Below, one piece after another: positions 1-10,100 of a stretch of DNA of 64,000 nt. The position numbers and the translations under genes are program-made. Numbering within the stretch: position 1 is the first letter of the stretch; each line of letters starts with the position of its first letter. The notes beneath the pieces are model-generated. The model was not told where the DNA came from and did not search any database. It worked only from the letters and a program-made list of their open reading frames with translations. Source of the DNA: Zobellia nedashkovskayae (GTDB lineage Bacteria; Bacteroidota; Bacteroidia; Flavobacteriales; Flavobacteriaceae); the NCBI RefSeq assembly GCF_015330125.1, contig NZ_JADDXR010000002.1, positions 3,050,685 to 3,114,684 of the forward strand, in the 5' to 3' direction.

Positions 1-704
1 CAGACCATTAAAAAAGTAATGCCTCCCCAAATGGCCATTTGCTTTACAAAATTGGCAATCTGTAGTTCTAAGGGAGTTTTCTCATCTTCAATGTTATCTA
101 GACTATCACCAATTTTGCCAAGTTGGGTATGGTTACCAATAGCTGTAATTGTGGCTATGGCCAAACCACTGGCTACGGTGGTGCCACTAAAAATAGAGTT
201 ATTCGCAGAAGAGGCATCTTTAAAGACGGAAAGCGACTCCCCCGTAAGGATGGATTCGTTTACGGAGAAATCGTTGGAATGTACGATAGCACCATCGGCA
301 GGAACCATGGTTCCTTCTTCTACCATAAGGCTATCTCCAACAACCAGTTCCTCACTTGGAATTTCCATAGTTACCCCATTCCGAATAACCTTGCTGTTGG
401 GTTCGGTAAGGTTCTTTAATTTTGCCAATGCTTTTCTGCTTCTAGAATCTTGGTATAGAGATATAGAACCAACCAATATAATTGCTGCAACCATAAAGAT
501 GCCGTCTCCAAAATTTCTGGTGATGAAATAGATGGAAGAGGCTACCAACAATATTAAAATCATAGGCTCTTTAAGGATGCTTTTTACGGCTTCTAAAAAT
601 CCATTTTCATTTTTGTAAGTAAATGAATTTGCACCATGAACCTTTCTTGAATTTGCGACTTGCTCATCGGTCAACCCCTTAATGCCAAAATTTTCGACAG
701 CCAT
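1..704 (-). CDS. Cation-transporting P-type ATPase, N-terminal part (runs off the window)
   Basis: Read on the minus strand from the ATG at 704, the product begins MAVENFGIKGLTDEQV, a cation-ATPase N-terminal domain as in Ca2+ or H+ pumps. Two hydrophobic segments follow (around ILILLVASSIYFI and FMVAAIILVG). The actuator domain then carries VNESILTGES, the conserved TGES dephosphorylation motif. A later stretch reads NSIFSGTTVASG. The catalytic DKTGT site would lie beyond base 1, so the gene is incomplete only because of the window edge. The product should be an inner-membrane ion pump. The family is secure; calcium is the usual guess for this subgroup but the ion cannot be fixed from this part. 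It is divergent from the exporter operon that starts at 917. Confidence 0.85.
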   Translation of the reverse strand, partial: MAVENFGIKGLTDEQVANSRKVHGANSFTYKNENGFLEAVKSILKEPMILILLVASSIYFITRNFGDGIFMVAAIILVGSISLYQDSRSRKALAKLKNLTEPNSKVIRNGVTMEIPSEELVVGDSLMVEEGTMVPADGAIVHSNDFSVNESILTGESLSVFKDASSANNSIFSGTTVASGLAIATITAIGNHTQLGKIGDSLDNIEDEKTPLELQIANFVKQMAIWGGITFLMV

Positions 705-916
705 GCGTATAGTTTTTATAAAAATAAATCAAATAACATTTATTAAGCTGATTTACATAAGTTTATAAGAATAGTTTTTGCCTGTTATCTCCGGAGGTTT
801 CTATAGCTAAAAATTAGGATTACAAATTATTCTTTTACAATAGTTTTTGACATGATTTATCTCATATGCTATGAATTGATTTTCATTTTATTTTGAATAC
901 TGGCTAATTTTATACT

Positions 917-1999
917 ATGCGCTATTTATTCATACTAGTTTTCATAATCGCATTACAGTCTTGTGGTGACGAGCAAGAGAAGGTATTTCCTCAAAAAACA
1001 GAATTAACGGAATCTGTATATGCGTCTGCCATCGTTCAGCCAGACAGCCTGTATAAAGTATATGCGGCCGTAGGCGGAATTTTAGACCGCAATTTGGTGG
1101 AAGAAGGAGATTTGGTTAAAAAGGGAACGCCATTACTTCAAATTATTAATAATACACCTAAGCTGAATACGGAAAATGCGAAACTTTCACTGAAGTTGGC
1201 ACAGGAAAACTATAACGGAAGTGCCGCTGTACTCACGGGTTTAGAAGATGAAATAAAAGCAGCGACACTATCTTTTCATAATGATTCCATTAATTTCTAC
1301 AGACAGAAACGTTTGTGGGAACAAGAAATAGGTTCAAAAATAGATTTTGATAATCGTAAACTGGCCTATGAGCTTTCCCGTAATAATTTAAACTTGTTAC
1401 AAAGTAAATATGACCGTACCAAAAACGAACTAAAGACCCAATTGAGCCAAGCGCGTAACAATTATGAATCTGCGCAGATAAATACCAAAGACTTTACGGT
1501 AACTAGTAAAATAAACGGTAAGGTCTATGAACTTCTAAAAGAAACCGGAGAAATCGTAAGCACTATGGAACCCATTGCTGCAGTTGGAAGCGATTCGGTA
1601 TTCGTAATTAAAATGTTGGTAGACGAGGTAGATATTGTAAAATTGAGCCTCGGTCAAAAAACGTTGATTACACTAGATGCTTATCCATCCAAAGTTTTTA
1701 TGGCTACGGTAGATAAAATCTTTCCCCGTAAAGATGAACGTTCACAGACTTTTACGATAGAAGCCAGTTTTGACGATCCGCCAAAAATTCTATATCCCGG
1801 TTTGGCAGGCGAGGGCAACATTGTCATTGCTAAAAGAAAGGATGTACTGACTATTCCTAAAGACTATCTAATTGATGGGAACAAGGTAGAGACCGCCAAT
1901 GGTACAGTAGAGGTAACTACGGGTTTATACAACTTAGATCGTATAGAAATCACAAAAGGTATTAGCGAAGAGACCGAGCTTTTAAAACCAGAACAATGA
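917..1999 (+). CDS. Periplasmic adaptor (HlyD/RND-type membrane fusion) lipoprotein of an ABC exporter
   Basis: A 360-residue protein with a lipoprotein signal ending LQSC (Cys16). A biotinyl-lipoyl-like half motif lies at about residues 45-75 (GGILDRNLVEEGDLVKKG). A long charged helical hairpin fills residues 80-185 and is predicted coiled coil, and a second lipoyl half and beta-barrel follow (TSKINGKVYELLKETGEIV). This is the architecture of adaptors that bridge an inner-membrane ABC transporter to the outer membrane. The stop overlaps the start of the permease gene by four bases (ATGA), and the ATPase follows, so the three genes form one operon. The substrate is unknown: peptides, lipids or drugs are all possible for MacA-like systems. 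No outer-membrane TolC-like gene is present nearby. Confidence 0.85.
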   Translation: MRYLFILVFIIALQSCGDEQEKVFPQKTELTESVYASAIVQPDSLYKVYAAVGGILDRNLVEEGDLVKKGTPLLQIINNTPKLNTENAKLSLKLAQENYNGSAAVLTGLEDEIKAATLSFHNDSINFYRQKRLWEQEIGSKIDFDNRKLAYELSRNNLNLLQSKYDRTKNELKTQLSQARNNYESAQINTKDFTVTSKINGKVYELLKETGEIVSTMEPIAAVGSDSVFVIKMLVDEVDIVKLSLGQKTLITLDAYPSKVFMATVDKIFPRKDERSQTFTIEASFDDPPKILYPGLAGEGNIVIAKRKDVLTIPKDYLIDGNKVETANGTVEVTTGLYNLDRIEITKGISEETELLKPEQ

Positions 2000-3258
2000 T
2001 CAATTGGAGCGTCATATTGAACATTGCCAAAACCCATTTGGTAACAAAAATGAAGTCCTCGGCAACAGCTGCATTGGGCGTTACTTTTGGTATTGGAGCT
2101 TATATTACGCTGATCAGTTTTATGACCGGACTTAATGAGATGTTAGATGGTATGGTTTTGAGCCAAACTCCGCATATTCACCTGTATAATGAAATTGAAC
2201 CTAGCGAAACGCAACCCGTATCGCTTTATGATGAATTTAAAAATTCCTTCAACATCGTACACTCGATCAAGCCTAGGCAAAGCCAAAAGAAAATTCATAA
2301 TGCCTTGCCCATTTTAAAGTACCTAAAAAAGGATAAAGAAGTAAAAGGGGCAACACCCCAGCTACGAGCGCAAATTTTCTACTTGTCCGGTTCTATTGAT
2401 TTAAGCGGTAATTTGGTGGGTGTGGATATTATGGAGGAAACAAGGCTTACCAGTATGGGTGATTATATTACTCAAGGAACTCCAGAGGCACTCAAAAATA
2501 CCGATAACGGAATTATATTAGGTTCCGGTCTTGCCAAAAAAATGTCTTTATCGGTTGGGGAAAGAGTTCAGATAAGTACAGTTGGCGGAGATATTTTTCC
2601 ACTCAAGATTGTTGGAATTTACCAAAGTGGGGTGGCAGATGTAGACAACATTCAAAGTTATGCCAACCTTAAGACAGTACAGCGTATTATGGGCGAAGCA
2701 CAGAATTATATAACGGATATTAATATTAGACTTTATGATATTACGTTAGCCCCCGCTTTAGCAAAACGCCTTCAAAAACAGTTCACGATAAAGGCTACGG
2801 ATATTAATGAAGCCAACGCACAGTTTGAGACAGGTTCTAACATAAGAGATCTCATTACCTATGCCGTTTCCATTACCTTATTGATTGTGGCCGGGTTTGG
2901 AATTTATAATATTCTGAACATGCTTATTTATGAGAAAATGAAGGATATTGCCATTTTAAAAGCAATAGGATTTTCAGGTTTGGACGTACAGCTCATTTTT
3001 ATAAGCCAAGCTATGATTATTGGGTTGGTTGGTGGTGTTATGGGTTTGGTGGTAGGGTATGGATTAGCTCGTCTAATAGATAACGTAGCTTTTGAAACGT
3101 CTGCATTGCCTACGATAACCACATACCCTATAAGTTATAATATTGGGTATTATGTAATAGGAATCGTTTTTGCGCTGCTCTCTACTTTTATTGCTGGTTG
3201 GTTTCCGTCCGCAAAAGCTAGGCGAATAGACCCTGTTCGTATAATTCGTGGAACTTAA
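1996..3258 (+). CDS. ABC transporter permease, FtsX/MacB family
   Basis: A 420-residue inner-membrane protein with one N-terminal membrane segment (about 20-42), a large periplasmic MacB-PCD-like domain (about 45-270) and three C-terminal membrane segments. The segment around LLIVAGFGIYNILNMLI is followed by the typical coupling region EKMKDIAILKAIGFSG. The C-terminus PSAKARRIDPVRIIRG is characteristic of LolE/MacB-type permeases. It starts inside the stop codon of the adaptor gene and ends 11 bases before the ATPase gene, which implies translational coupling. Members act as mechanotransmission machines that extrude substrate from the periplasmic side. I cannot separate lipoprotein release (Lol) from MacB-like export by sequence alone; the adaptor partner favours the latter. 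Confidence 0.88.
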   Translation: MINWSVILNIAKTHLVTKMKSSATAALGVTFGIGAYITLISFMTGLNEMLDGMVLSQTPHIHLYNEIEPSETQPVSLYDEFKNSFNIVHSIKPRQSQKKIHNALPILKYLKKDKEVKGATPQLRAQIFYLSGSIDLSGNLVGVDIMEETRLTSMGDYITQGTPEALKNTDNGIILGSGLAKKMSLSVGERVQISTVGGDIFPLKIVGIYQSGVADVDNIQSYANLKTVQRIMGEAQNYITDINIRLYDITLAPALAKRLQKQFTIKATDINEANAQFETGSNIRDLITYAVSITLLIVAGFGIYNILNMLIYEKMKDIAILKAIGFSGLDVQLIFISQAMIIGLVGGVMGLVVGYGLARLIDNVAFETSALPTITTYPISYNIGYYVIGIVFALLSTFIAGWFPSAKARRIDPVRIIRGT

Positions 3259-3269
3259 AGAAGGAAGCA

Positions 3270-3944
3270 ATGGAGTATGTTCTTGAAACAAAAAATATCA
3301 ATAAACATTTTTATAAGCCCAAAGACTTTCATGTGCTCAAAGACATTTCTTTTGGAGTAAAAGTAGGGGAGTTCGCCTCTATTATGGGCAAATCCGGATC
3401 GGGGAAATCTACTTTACTCTATATTCTTTCTACGATGGATACGGAGTATACGGGCGAATTGTATCTGAACCATGAATTGGTTACCGGAAAACCGCATCAA
3501 GATTTTTCTCGCATCCGGAACAAGCATATTGGCTTTGTATTTCAGTTTCATTATTTGTTATCGGAATTCAGTGTTTTGGAAAATGTAATGCTCCCTGCAA
3601 AGAAACTAAATGAGAAATCGCACTCAGATATTGAACGAGACGCCATGCAAAAGCTAGAAATGCTAAAAATAGATCATCTTGCCAAACAACGGGCTTCTCG
3701 TATTTCGGGTGGTGAAAAGCAACGGGTGGCCATTGCCAGGGCTTTGATCAATAATCCTATAATTCTTATGGGAGATGAACCTACAGGAAATCTGGACAGC
3801 CACAATGCAGATAACGTGTTCAATATTTTTAAAAAGTTGAAAGAAGAAGAAGGTCTTTCCCTATTGATTGTAACCCATGATGAGGATTTTGCCAAACGTA
3901 CCGATCGCATTATTCAGATGGAAGACGGTAAAATTATTTCTTAA
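3270..3944 (+). CDS. ABC transporter ATP-binding protein, LolD/MacB type
   Basis: A 224-residue cytoplasmic ATPase. The Walker A motif GKSGSGKST is at residues 40-48, the signature SGGEK at 146-150, Walker B ILMGDEP follows at 165-171, and the H-loop reads IVTHD. Length and motifs match the lipoprotein-release and macrolide-export subfamily. It is the third gene of the exporter operon, 11 bases after the permease, and should energise it as a dimer. The gene appears intact. Confidence 0.93.
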   Translation: MEYVLETKNINKHFYKPKDFHVLKDISFGVKVGEFASIMGKSGSGKSTLLYILSTMDTEYTGELYLNHELVTGKPHQDFSRIRNKHIGFVFQFHYLLSEFSVLENVMLPAKKLNEKSHSDIERDAMQKLEMLKIDHLAKQRASRISGGEKQRVAIARALINNPIILMGDEPTGNLDSHNADNVFNIFKKLKEEEGLSLLIVTHDEDFAKRTDRIIQMEDGKIIS

Positions 3945-4060
3945 ATCTTCTTTTATTTTCTGCTGACTCAGGTCATGGTATGGGTGAATTTTAGCCCTTA
4001 CTTTTGATGTGTTTATAATAGTCCGTTTAGACTAATTTCCGTACATTTAAAATTAAGGAC

Positions 4061-4459
4061 ATGATTGAAAAAATAAAAACGTACAAAGGAAATACACTTA
4101 CGTTAGAAGTCATAGATGAATTCACGGGAACAGACGAAAAACTGGCCCAAAAGTTCTTTAAGGAAAAAGTAGAAGAAGGGTTTGACTACGTGAATGTTCT
4201 GGTTAAACTAGACGAACTAAATGTAAGCAAGAGTAAAACAAAAGTATTCATGGAAGACATCATCTGGATTCTAAGAAACTATAGGCAAATAGGAAATATA
4301 GCTATTGTAGCACACTCTAAGATTTTAAAAGCCCTAATTCCTATTGACAATATTTTTTTCGAAAGGCTACAAAAAGGATATCAAGAACGTTATTTTGATA
4401 TTACACAGCTAGAAGAGGCATTTCAATTTGTAGCTCCTAACGAATATGAACCCAGTTAG
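4061..4459 (+). CDS. SpoIIAA-like (STAS fold) protein
   Basis: A 132-residue soluble protein without signal peptide or membrane segment. Its pattern (short beta strands, LEVIDEFTGTDEKLAQKFF, then VNVLVKLDELNVSKSK and IGNIAIVAHSK) resembles the SpoIIAA-like family, formerly DUF3478, which has a STAS fold. Members bind small or lipophilic ligands or partner proteins; the role here is unknown. It lies alone between the exporter operon and the L,D-transpeptidase gene with a 116-base upstream gap, so it probably has its own promoter. Confidence 0.65.
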   Translation: MIEKIKTYKGNTLTLEVIDEFTGTDEKLAQKFFKEKVEEGFDYVNVLVKLDELNVSKSKTKVFMEDIIWILRNYRQIGNIAIVAHSKILKALIPIDNIFFERLQKGYQERYFDITQLEEAFQFVAPNEYEPS

Positions 4460-4512
4460 AATCACAGTAAAGTTAGGTGTTAAATCACCCAGTTACATAT
4501 AGTCATAACAAC

Positions 4513-5502
4513 ATGCTACGTATCTTAAAGTCCCCGGAAAAGCTGAATTTCTTTCAACAACGAAAAGCGCTATTATATACTGTTTTTATAGCGATGGTGT
4601 TTTTAGGAATAGGGTCGTGCAAAGACCAAGCCAAGTTGGTTTCTGAAAAAGAACCAGTCCAAGAAGAAGAAGCTGCTCCTTCACCCATTAAAAAACCAAA
4701 AACATACGAGGATATCAACGTATCCCGAATCGTTAGAATAGCGGAGTATTTTAAATATATAGACTCTTTGGTGGTGTGTTATGATTCTGTAGTGCCCTAT
4801 CCGCTATCCGAACATTTGTTAGTGCGCAACAATCCTTGGATCATAGATACGCTGGCCAATACGGATTACTACCGTATGATGGCCAGAGATTCATTTGTAT
4901 ATGACCAAAGACAAATGATCGCACTGCCAAAAGGAAGTGTCTTACATCTTCCGGACTCTACAAAAGCCTGCCGTATACTGGACAATTTAGCCCATACCGA
5001 GATTGATGTGAACATCCCGGAATTTAAGCTGCGTATATATCAAGATTCTATTTTGAAGGATGAGTTTACCGTAAGGGTAGGACAGGACAAACAGCGATAC
5101 CTGAAAATGGGTGAACGGGTCACGGATTTAAGAACAAAAACAGGAGAGGGTATGATTGTTAGACATGCCAAACATCCTGATTTTTATAACCCTGTAAACG
5201 GACAACAATTTTATACCACACATCGTGATGATGGAAAACTTACACAAATGCCACAAATACCATGGATGGAAACCGAAATTAATGGCATCCGAAACGGACA
5301 AATGATTCATCCTACCACGAATCCCAAGAGTTTGGGCAAAGCATACTCCAATGGATGCATTGGCACTGCCGAAGGTGATGCTTGGGTAATTTATTACTAC
5401 GCTCCGTTAGGTACGAAAGTAAGAATACGGTATGACCTTGATACGCATTTTGAAGGCTCGGTGGTCTCTGTTTTGAAAGATATTTATGGAGTAGAGAAGT
5501 AG
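4513..5502 (+). CDS. L,D-transpeptidase (YkuD domain) lipoprotein
   Basis: A 329-residue protein with a lipoprotein-type signal ending LGIGSC. The C-terminal half carries the YkuD catalytic signature: a conserved His in MIHPTTNP and the Cys in SNGCIG. Such enzymes make 3-3 cross-links in peptidoglycan or attach proteins to it, acting in the periplasm. The segment from residue 30 to 60 is rich in Glu, Pro and Lys and is probably a linker. I chose the ATG at 4513. An in-frame GTG at 4477 would add 12 polar residues ahead of the signal and is less likely. It converges with the sulfatase gene ending at 5515, leaving only 12 bases between them and no clear hairpin. Confidence 0.82.
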   Translation: MLRILKSPEKLNFFQQRKALLYTVFIAMVFLGIGSCKDQAKLVSEKEPVQEEEAAPSPIKKPKTYEDINVSRIVRIAEYFKYIDSLVVCYDSVVPYPLSEHLLVRNNPWIIDTLANTDYYRMMARDSFVYDQRQMIALPKGSVLHLPDSTKACRILDNLAHTEIDVNIPEFKLRIYQDSILKDEFTVRVGQDKQRYLKMGERVTDLRTKTGEGMIVRHAKHPDFYNPVNGQQFYTTHRDDGKLTQMPQIPWMETEINGIRNGQMIHPTTNPKSLGKAYSNGCIGTAEGDAWVIYYYAPLGTKVRIRYDLDTHFEGSVVSVLKDIYGVEK

Positions 5503-5514
5503 CTATGACTATTC

Positions 5515-6945
5515 CTATAAATTAGTAGGGTCATAGGCCTCATTGGCTTTAGTAGGAACTGGAGCTTTCGTTTGCGTTCTCCATTTATTCAATTCTTTGT
5601 ATAGCTGTTTGGTCTTAGTTGGGTTTTGTTCTGCCAAGTTATTTTTCTCACCTATACCAGTTTTTAAATTATAGAGTTCGAGTTCTCCGTCTTCAAAATA
5701 TTCATGTAATTTCCATTCTCCAGAAATGATTACGGAACCTGGGCGGGTTCTAAAAAGAGGGTCTCTGCCTTGGTCTTTTAATTGGTCATACTTTTGAAGG
5801 TAAATAGGGAAGTGAAAATAGAGGTTGCGTTCAGCGAGTTGGCCTCCATATAAAATAGGCTCAAGATTTACACCATCAAGAAGTTTAGCTTTGCTTTGAG
5901 GTTTTGTAATATTCTGAAGCGTGGGGTAAAAATCTAAATTGCTGACCGCAACTGTAGAGGTCGATTTTGGCTTTATTTTCCCCGGCCATTTTATAATTAG
6001 AGGAACGCGAATACCACCTTCGTAATAGGAACCTTTTCCTGCTCTTAACGGGTTCTGTTCGGAGATAGCTCGGATACCTCCATTATCTGAAGTGAAAATT
6101 ACTACGGTGTTTTCTTCAAGGCCATTTTGTTTTAAAGCGTTTAACAATTTGCCTACGTTTTGGTCCATAGCATATACCATTGCAGCATAATCAGGTCTAT
6201 TTTGTCCGTTTTGCCCGCTTTTTGATTCAAACTTGACCACTAGTTCTTCTTTACCCATAATAGGAGTATGTACCGTGTAATAGGGCATGTAAAGAAAAAA
6301 AGTGGTGTCTTTGTTTTTCTCTATATACTTTATGGCCTCGTTGGTTAGCCTATCTGTTAGGTATTCGTCATTAGGGCCATTAGTAATATTATCTATTTTG
6401 TACGGTGAAAAGTAGCCGCCTTTGCCCGGGTTTCCTTTTGCACTTCCTCCTACATTAACATCAATTCCTTGAGTATTGGGGTCTTTACCCACATGCCACT
6501 TACCAAAACTACCCGTAATATACCCAGCGGATTTAAGCATCTGAGGTAGGGTGAAAATGGTATCGTTAAGATGATCTGTGTTTTTAATCGGAATTAGTTT
6601 TCGGGTTTTTGTGTTTCCTCTATCAGACGGACTTACCGTATAAACACCATGCCTAGGTGTATTCAAACCGGAGATCAGACAGGCTCTACTAGGAGCACAG
6701 TTTGCCGCACCAGCATAGGCATTATAGAATATCATACCTTCTTGGGCCAAAGCGTCTAAGTTGGGAGTTTCATAATATTGGCTACCCATGAAACCAACAT
6801 CTTTATAACCAAGGTCGTCTATGTTTATAAGAACAATATTTGGCTTTTTGTGCTCTTGGATATCAATTTTAGAGGGTTTGCACGAGTGTAACGCACATAT
6901 TAATAGCAGTGCCACGCAAAAGGTTTTACTAATGGGAAGAGTCAT
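5515..6945 (-). CDS. Sulfatase (formylglycine-dependent), lipoprotein
   Basis: A 476-residue type I sulfatase. A lipoprotein signal ends LHSC (Cys22). The metal-binding Asp pair sits in NIDDLGY (Asp43-Asp44), and the formylglycine motif CAPSR begins at Cys83. Later metal and substrate motifs are GKWHVG and FTSDNGG. The product should remove sulfate esters from a glycan in the periplasm or at the cell surface after the Cys is oxidised by a maturase, which is not in this window. It lies downstream of the sensor-regulator gene on the same strand, 160 bases away, and is probably part of utilisation locus 1 although transcribed away from susCD. The subfamily and the sulfate position are not assigned. 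Confidence 0.92.
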   Translation of the reverse strand: MTLPISKTFCVALLLICALHSCKPSKIDIQEHKKPNIVLINIDDLGYKDVGFMGSQYYETPNLDALAQEGMIFYNAYAGAANCAPSRACLISGLNTPRHGVYTVSPSDRGNTKTRKLIPIKNTDHLNDTIFTLPQMLKSAGYITGSFGKWHVGKDPNTQGIDVNVGGSAKGNPGKGGYFSPYKIDNITNGPNDEYLTDRLTNEAIKYIEKNKDTTFFLYMPYYTVHTPIMGKEELVVKFESKSGQNGQNRPDYAAMVYAMDQNVGKLLNALKQNGLEENTVVIFTSDNGGIRAISEQNPLRAGKGSYYEGGIRVPLIIKWPGKIKPKSTSTVAVSNLDFYPTLQNITKPQSKAKLLDGVNLEPILYGGQLAERNLYFHFPIYLQKYDQLKDQGRDPLFRTRPGSVIISGEWKLHEYFEDGELELYNLKTGIGEKNNLAEQNPTKTKQLYKELNKWRTQTKAPVPTKANEAYDPTNL

Positions 6946-7105
6946 ATGGGTATCAGATTATTTCAGTTGAATAGCGCTCCTCATAAGGATAGCGTTCTAG
7001 GGTAATAGAACAGTAAAAATATTTATATTCTACAGATTGTAAAGGGCTATAATGAATCGTTTAGGTGATACAAATGTTCAACTTATATAGTAAAGGGAGT
7101 GGTAT

Positions 7106-10100
7106 CTAGTTTTCGTTAGATACTTCAATGGTCGTTTCTGTTTCTTTGTAAAACTGCTTGGCATAGTCTGTAGGACTCATTTCATATTCTTTGCTGAAGC
7201 ACTTGCTAAAATATTTCTGGTTACTAAAACCGGTCATATAGGCAACTTCAGAAATATACATCTTGTTACTTTTTAATAACTGAGCAGCTCTTTTTAGACG
7301 AATTCGTTTTATAAAATTTACAGGAGTATCGTTATTTATGGCTTGCACTTTACGGTACAAGTTGGCCCTACTCATGCCTGCCTCAGATGCTAAAAATTCC
7401 ACATTAAGATGTTTGTCGTCAATGGATTTTTCTATAATGGTCACGAGCTTCCGTATAAATTTTTCATCGTTGGAATCTACTTTTATTTCAGACGGCACAG
7501 GTGTAATAATCTTACTGTATTTACTTATAAGGTCTTCGCGAGTATTGAACGTATTTTTCACCTTCCATTTTACAAATTCTAGGCTAAACGGTTTTTCTAT
7601 GTAATCATCGGCACCTAAACTAAGACACTCTATTTTTGTTTCCTCAGAGTTTTTAGCGGTGAGCATAAAAATAGGGACGGTCTTCGTCTCTGGATTAGCC
7701 TTTAATTTCCGCAGCATAGAAATGCCATCTTCTATGGGCATTAAGATATCGCAGATAATTAAGTCGGGGCGTTGTGTTAAGCAGGTGGTGTACCCTTCTT
7801 TACCGTTGCATGCTTCAATAATATTAAAATCGGTTTTTAATTCTTCTTTTACCATCGATCTTAGGTCCTCATTATCTTCAACAAGTAATATCAACGGTTT
7901 GGTCGTTTGGAGTGCTTTGGGTTTGCCTTCAAATTCTGAGGAAATATCTTCAATTACCTGAAATTCAGAGTTTTTAATGAAGTTTTTTGTGAGTGGCGTA
8001 CCTCTGTTGATACGTTCCTTTTTATGATATCGGTTTTTGTAAATGGGTAGGTAAAAAGTGAATTCGGTAAAGGTGTTTTCTTCACTCTCTACTTGTATGG
8101 TACCATGATGTCTTTCAATGAGTTTTTGTACCAATTCCATCCCAATTCCGGTTCCCGGTATCTGATTGCTGTATTTTTTAGTAGCCTGATAATAGCGGTC
8201 AAAAATTTGCTCAATATCTTCTTGGGGAATACCTATACCATTATCCCTAACACTACATTTAATATAAGAACCATTTCTAAATTGTTGATGAAAATGGCTT
8301 TTCTCCTTTCCGGATGCCAGTCCTAAAGAAACTGTAATGATTCCCTTTTTAGGAGTGTACTTAAACGCATTAGATAAGAGATTAAAAAGAATTTTTTCTA
8401 GAATATCTACATCGTACCATCCTACGATCTTACTTTCCTTTGTAACGAATTGGTACGCTATATCATAAATTTTGGCAAAGTCGTTAAAGGCATTTTTGAT
8501 AATTTCAATATCGTTAACGATGTTGTTTTTAGAAATCTGTAGTTTAAGCTTCCCTTCGTCAAACTTCCGGATATCCATCAATTGATTAATAAGCCTATGC
8601 ATTCTTAACGTGTTATTGTAAATTCTTTGCGATGTAATAGGGCTTAACGTAAACTTTTTCTCTTTCACCACTTTTTCAATAGTACCTAGAATTAAGGCTA
8701 ATGGCGTACGTAACTCATGAGAAATATCAGTAAAGAACACCATTTTCATGCGGTTCATTTCGTTATCTTTTTCTCTGCTTACCGTTTCAGCTACTAGTTT
8801 CTTTTTTAATCTATACCAGCGTTTAATAACTAGCCAGGTAGTATAAATGGAAGTTATTAGTAAAAGAAAATAGAGAAGAAAAGCCAAATTGCTTTTCCAA
8901 TAAGGAGGGCTAATTTGAAAATGAAAGGTGGCTGGATTATCGTTCCAGACCCCGTCACTATTGGAACTTTTTACTTTAAAGGTGTAACTGCCCGGAGGTA
9001 GGTCATTGTAATTGGCATTTCTGTTTGATGCTTTTGTATAGTGCCAGAAATCGTTTGTGCCTTCAAGTATATAAGCAAATTCGTTCTTGTTGGGCGCGGT
9101 AAAATCTAATGTAGAGAACTCAAAGGCAATGTTATTTCTATTATGTGCTAACTTAAGGCTGTCCGTGGTATGAAGATATTTTTTTGAATGACTTTCTTTA
9201 TTGGCGGTATTTGATTTATCAAAATCTCCAAAAATAGTGTAGTTCGTAATTATGGTGTTGGGAACTAACGATTCCTTTTTATAGTTTTTAGCATTTACGG
9301 AAAAGAAACCTCCAGGACAACCAAAATAAATTCTGCCATCTTCATCTACGGCGCTTGAATTGAATGTAAAATGACTCTCGGTTACACCATCTTCAATACT
9401 AAAATTGACAAACTTTTCATTATTGATATCAAATCGAGAAATACCATCTCGGGTACTTAGCCATAAATTTTGAGAAGCATCTCTTTCAATACTAGCAACT
9501 GTAGTGGATACTAAACCTTCATTTTTACCATAGCTTTTAATAGTTTGGGCTGCTTGGTCATAAAAATTTAGCCCGCCCCCTCTGGTACCTATCCATAGAT
9601 TGCCTTTATCATCTTCACGCAGACATAAAATAGCATTTGAACTCAGGCCATCTTCCAATGAAGGGTTGAATACTTTAATTTCTTCATTAATTAAGTTGAC
9701 CTTAAAAAGACCATCTCCCCGGGTGCCAATCCACATATTTTGATTTTGATCTAGGTGCATTACCGAAACATTTTTTCCAAAGAGGGTAGAAATGACCTTG
9801 CTTTTAAATGCATTTTTTTCCTGCTTAGGGGTTTCAATACTTATCCCTCCGCCCCAAAGTCCAACCCATATTTCATCATTATTTAGGGTAACCAAGTCAC
9901 GAATGTTGTAGTTGTATTTTTTGAGCGTATCAAATTGTACTTTCTTAGTTTGATCGTTATAATTTTTAGAAAGCAAAAGGGTTTTTCCGGAAGCAAAGAG
10001 TACTTCTTTCTTGGAGAAGTATTCTTTTACAACGCTATAATTTTCATTGGCTGCTGTTAGTAACCTATTGGTATTTGTCCATAAATCGAAACTGTATAGC

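Noticed and set aside
19..531. Plus-strand frames at 19-531 and 123-419
   Set aside because: They are shadows of the P-type ATPase on the minus strand, whose motifs are clear.
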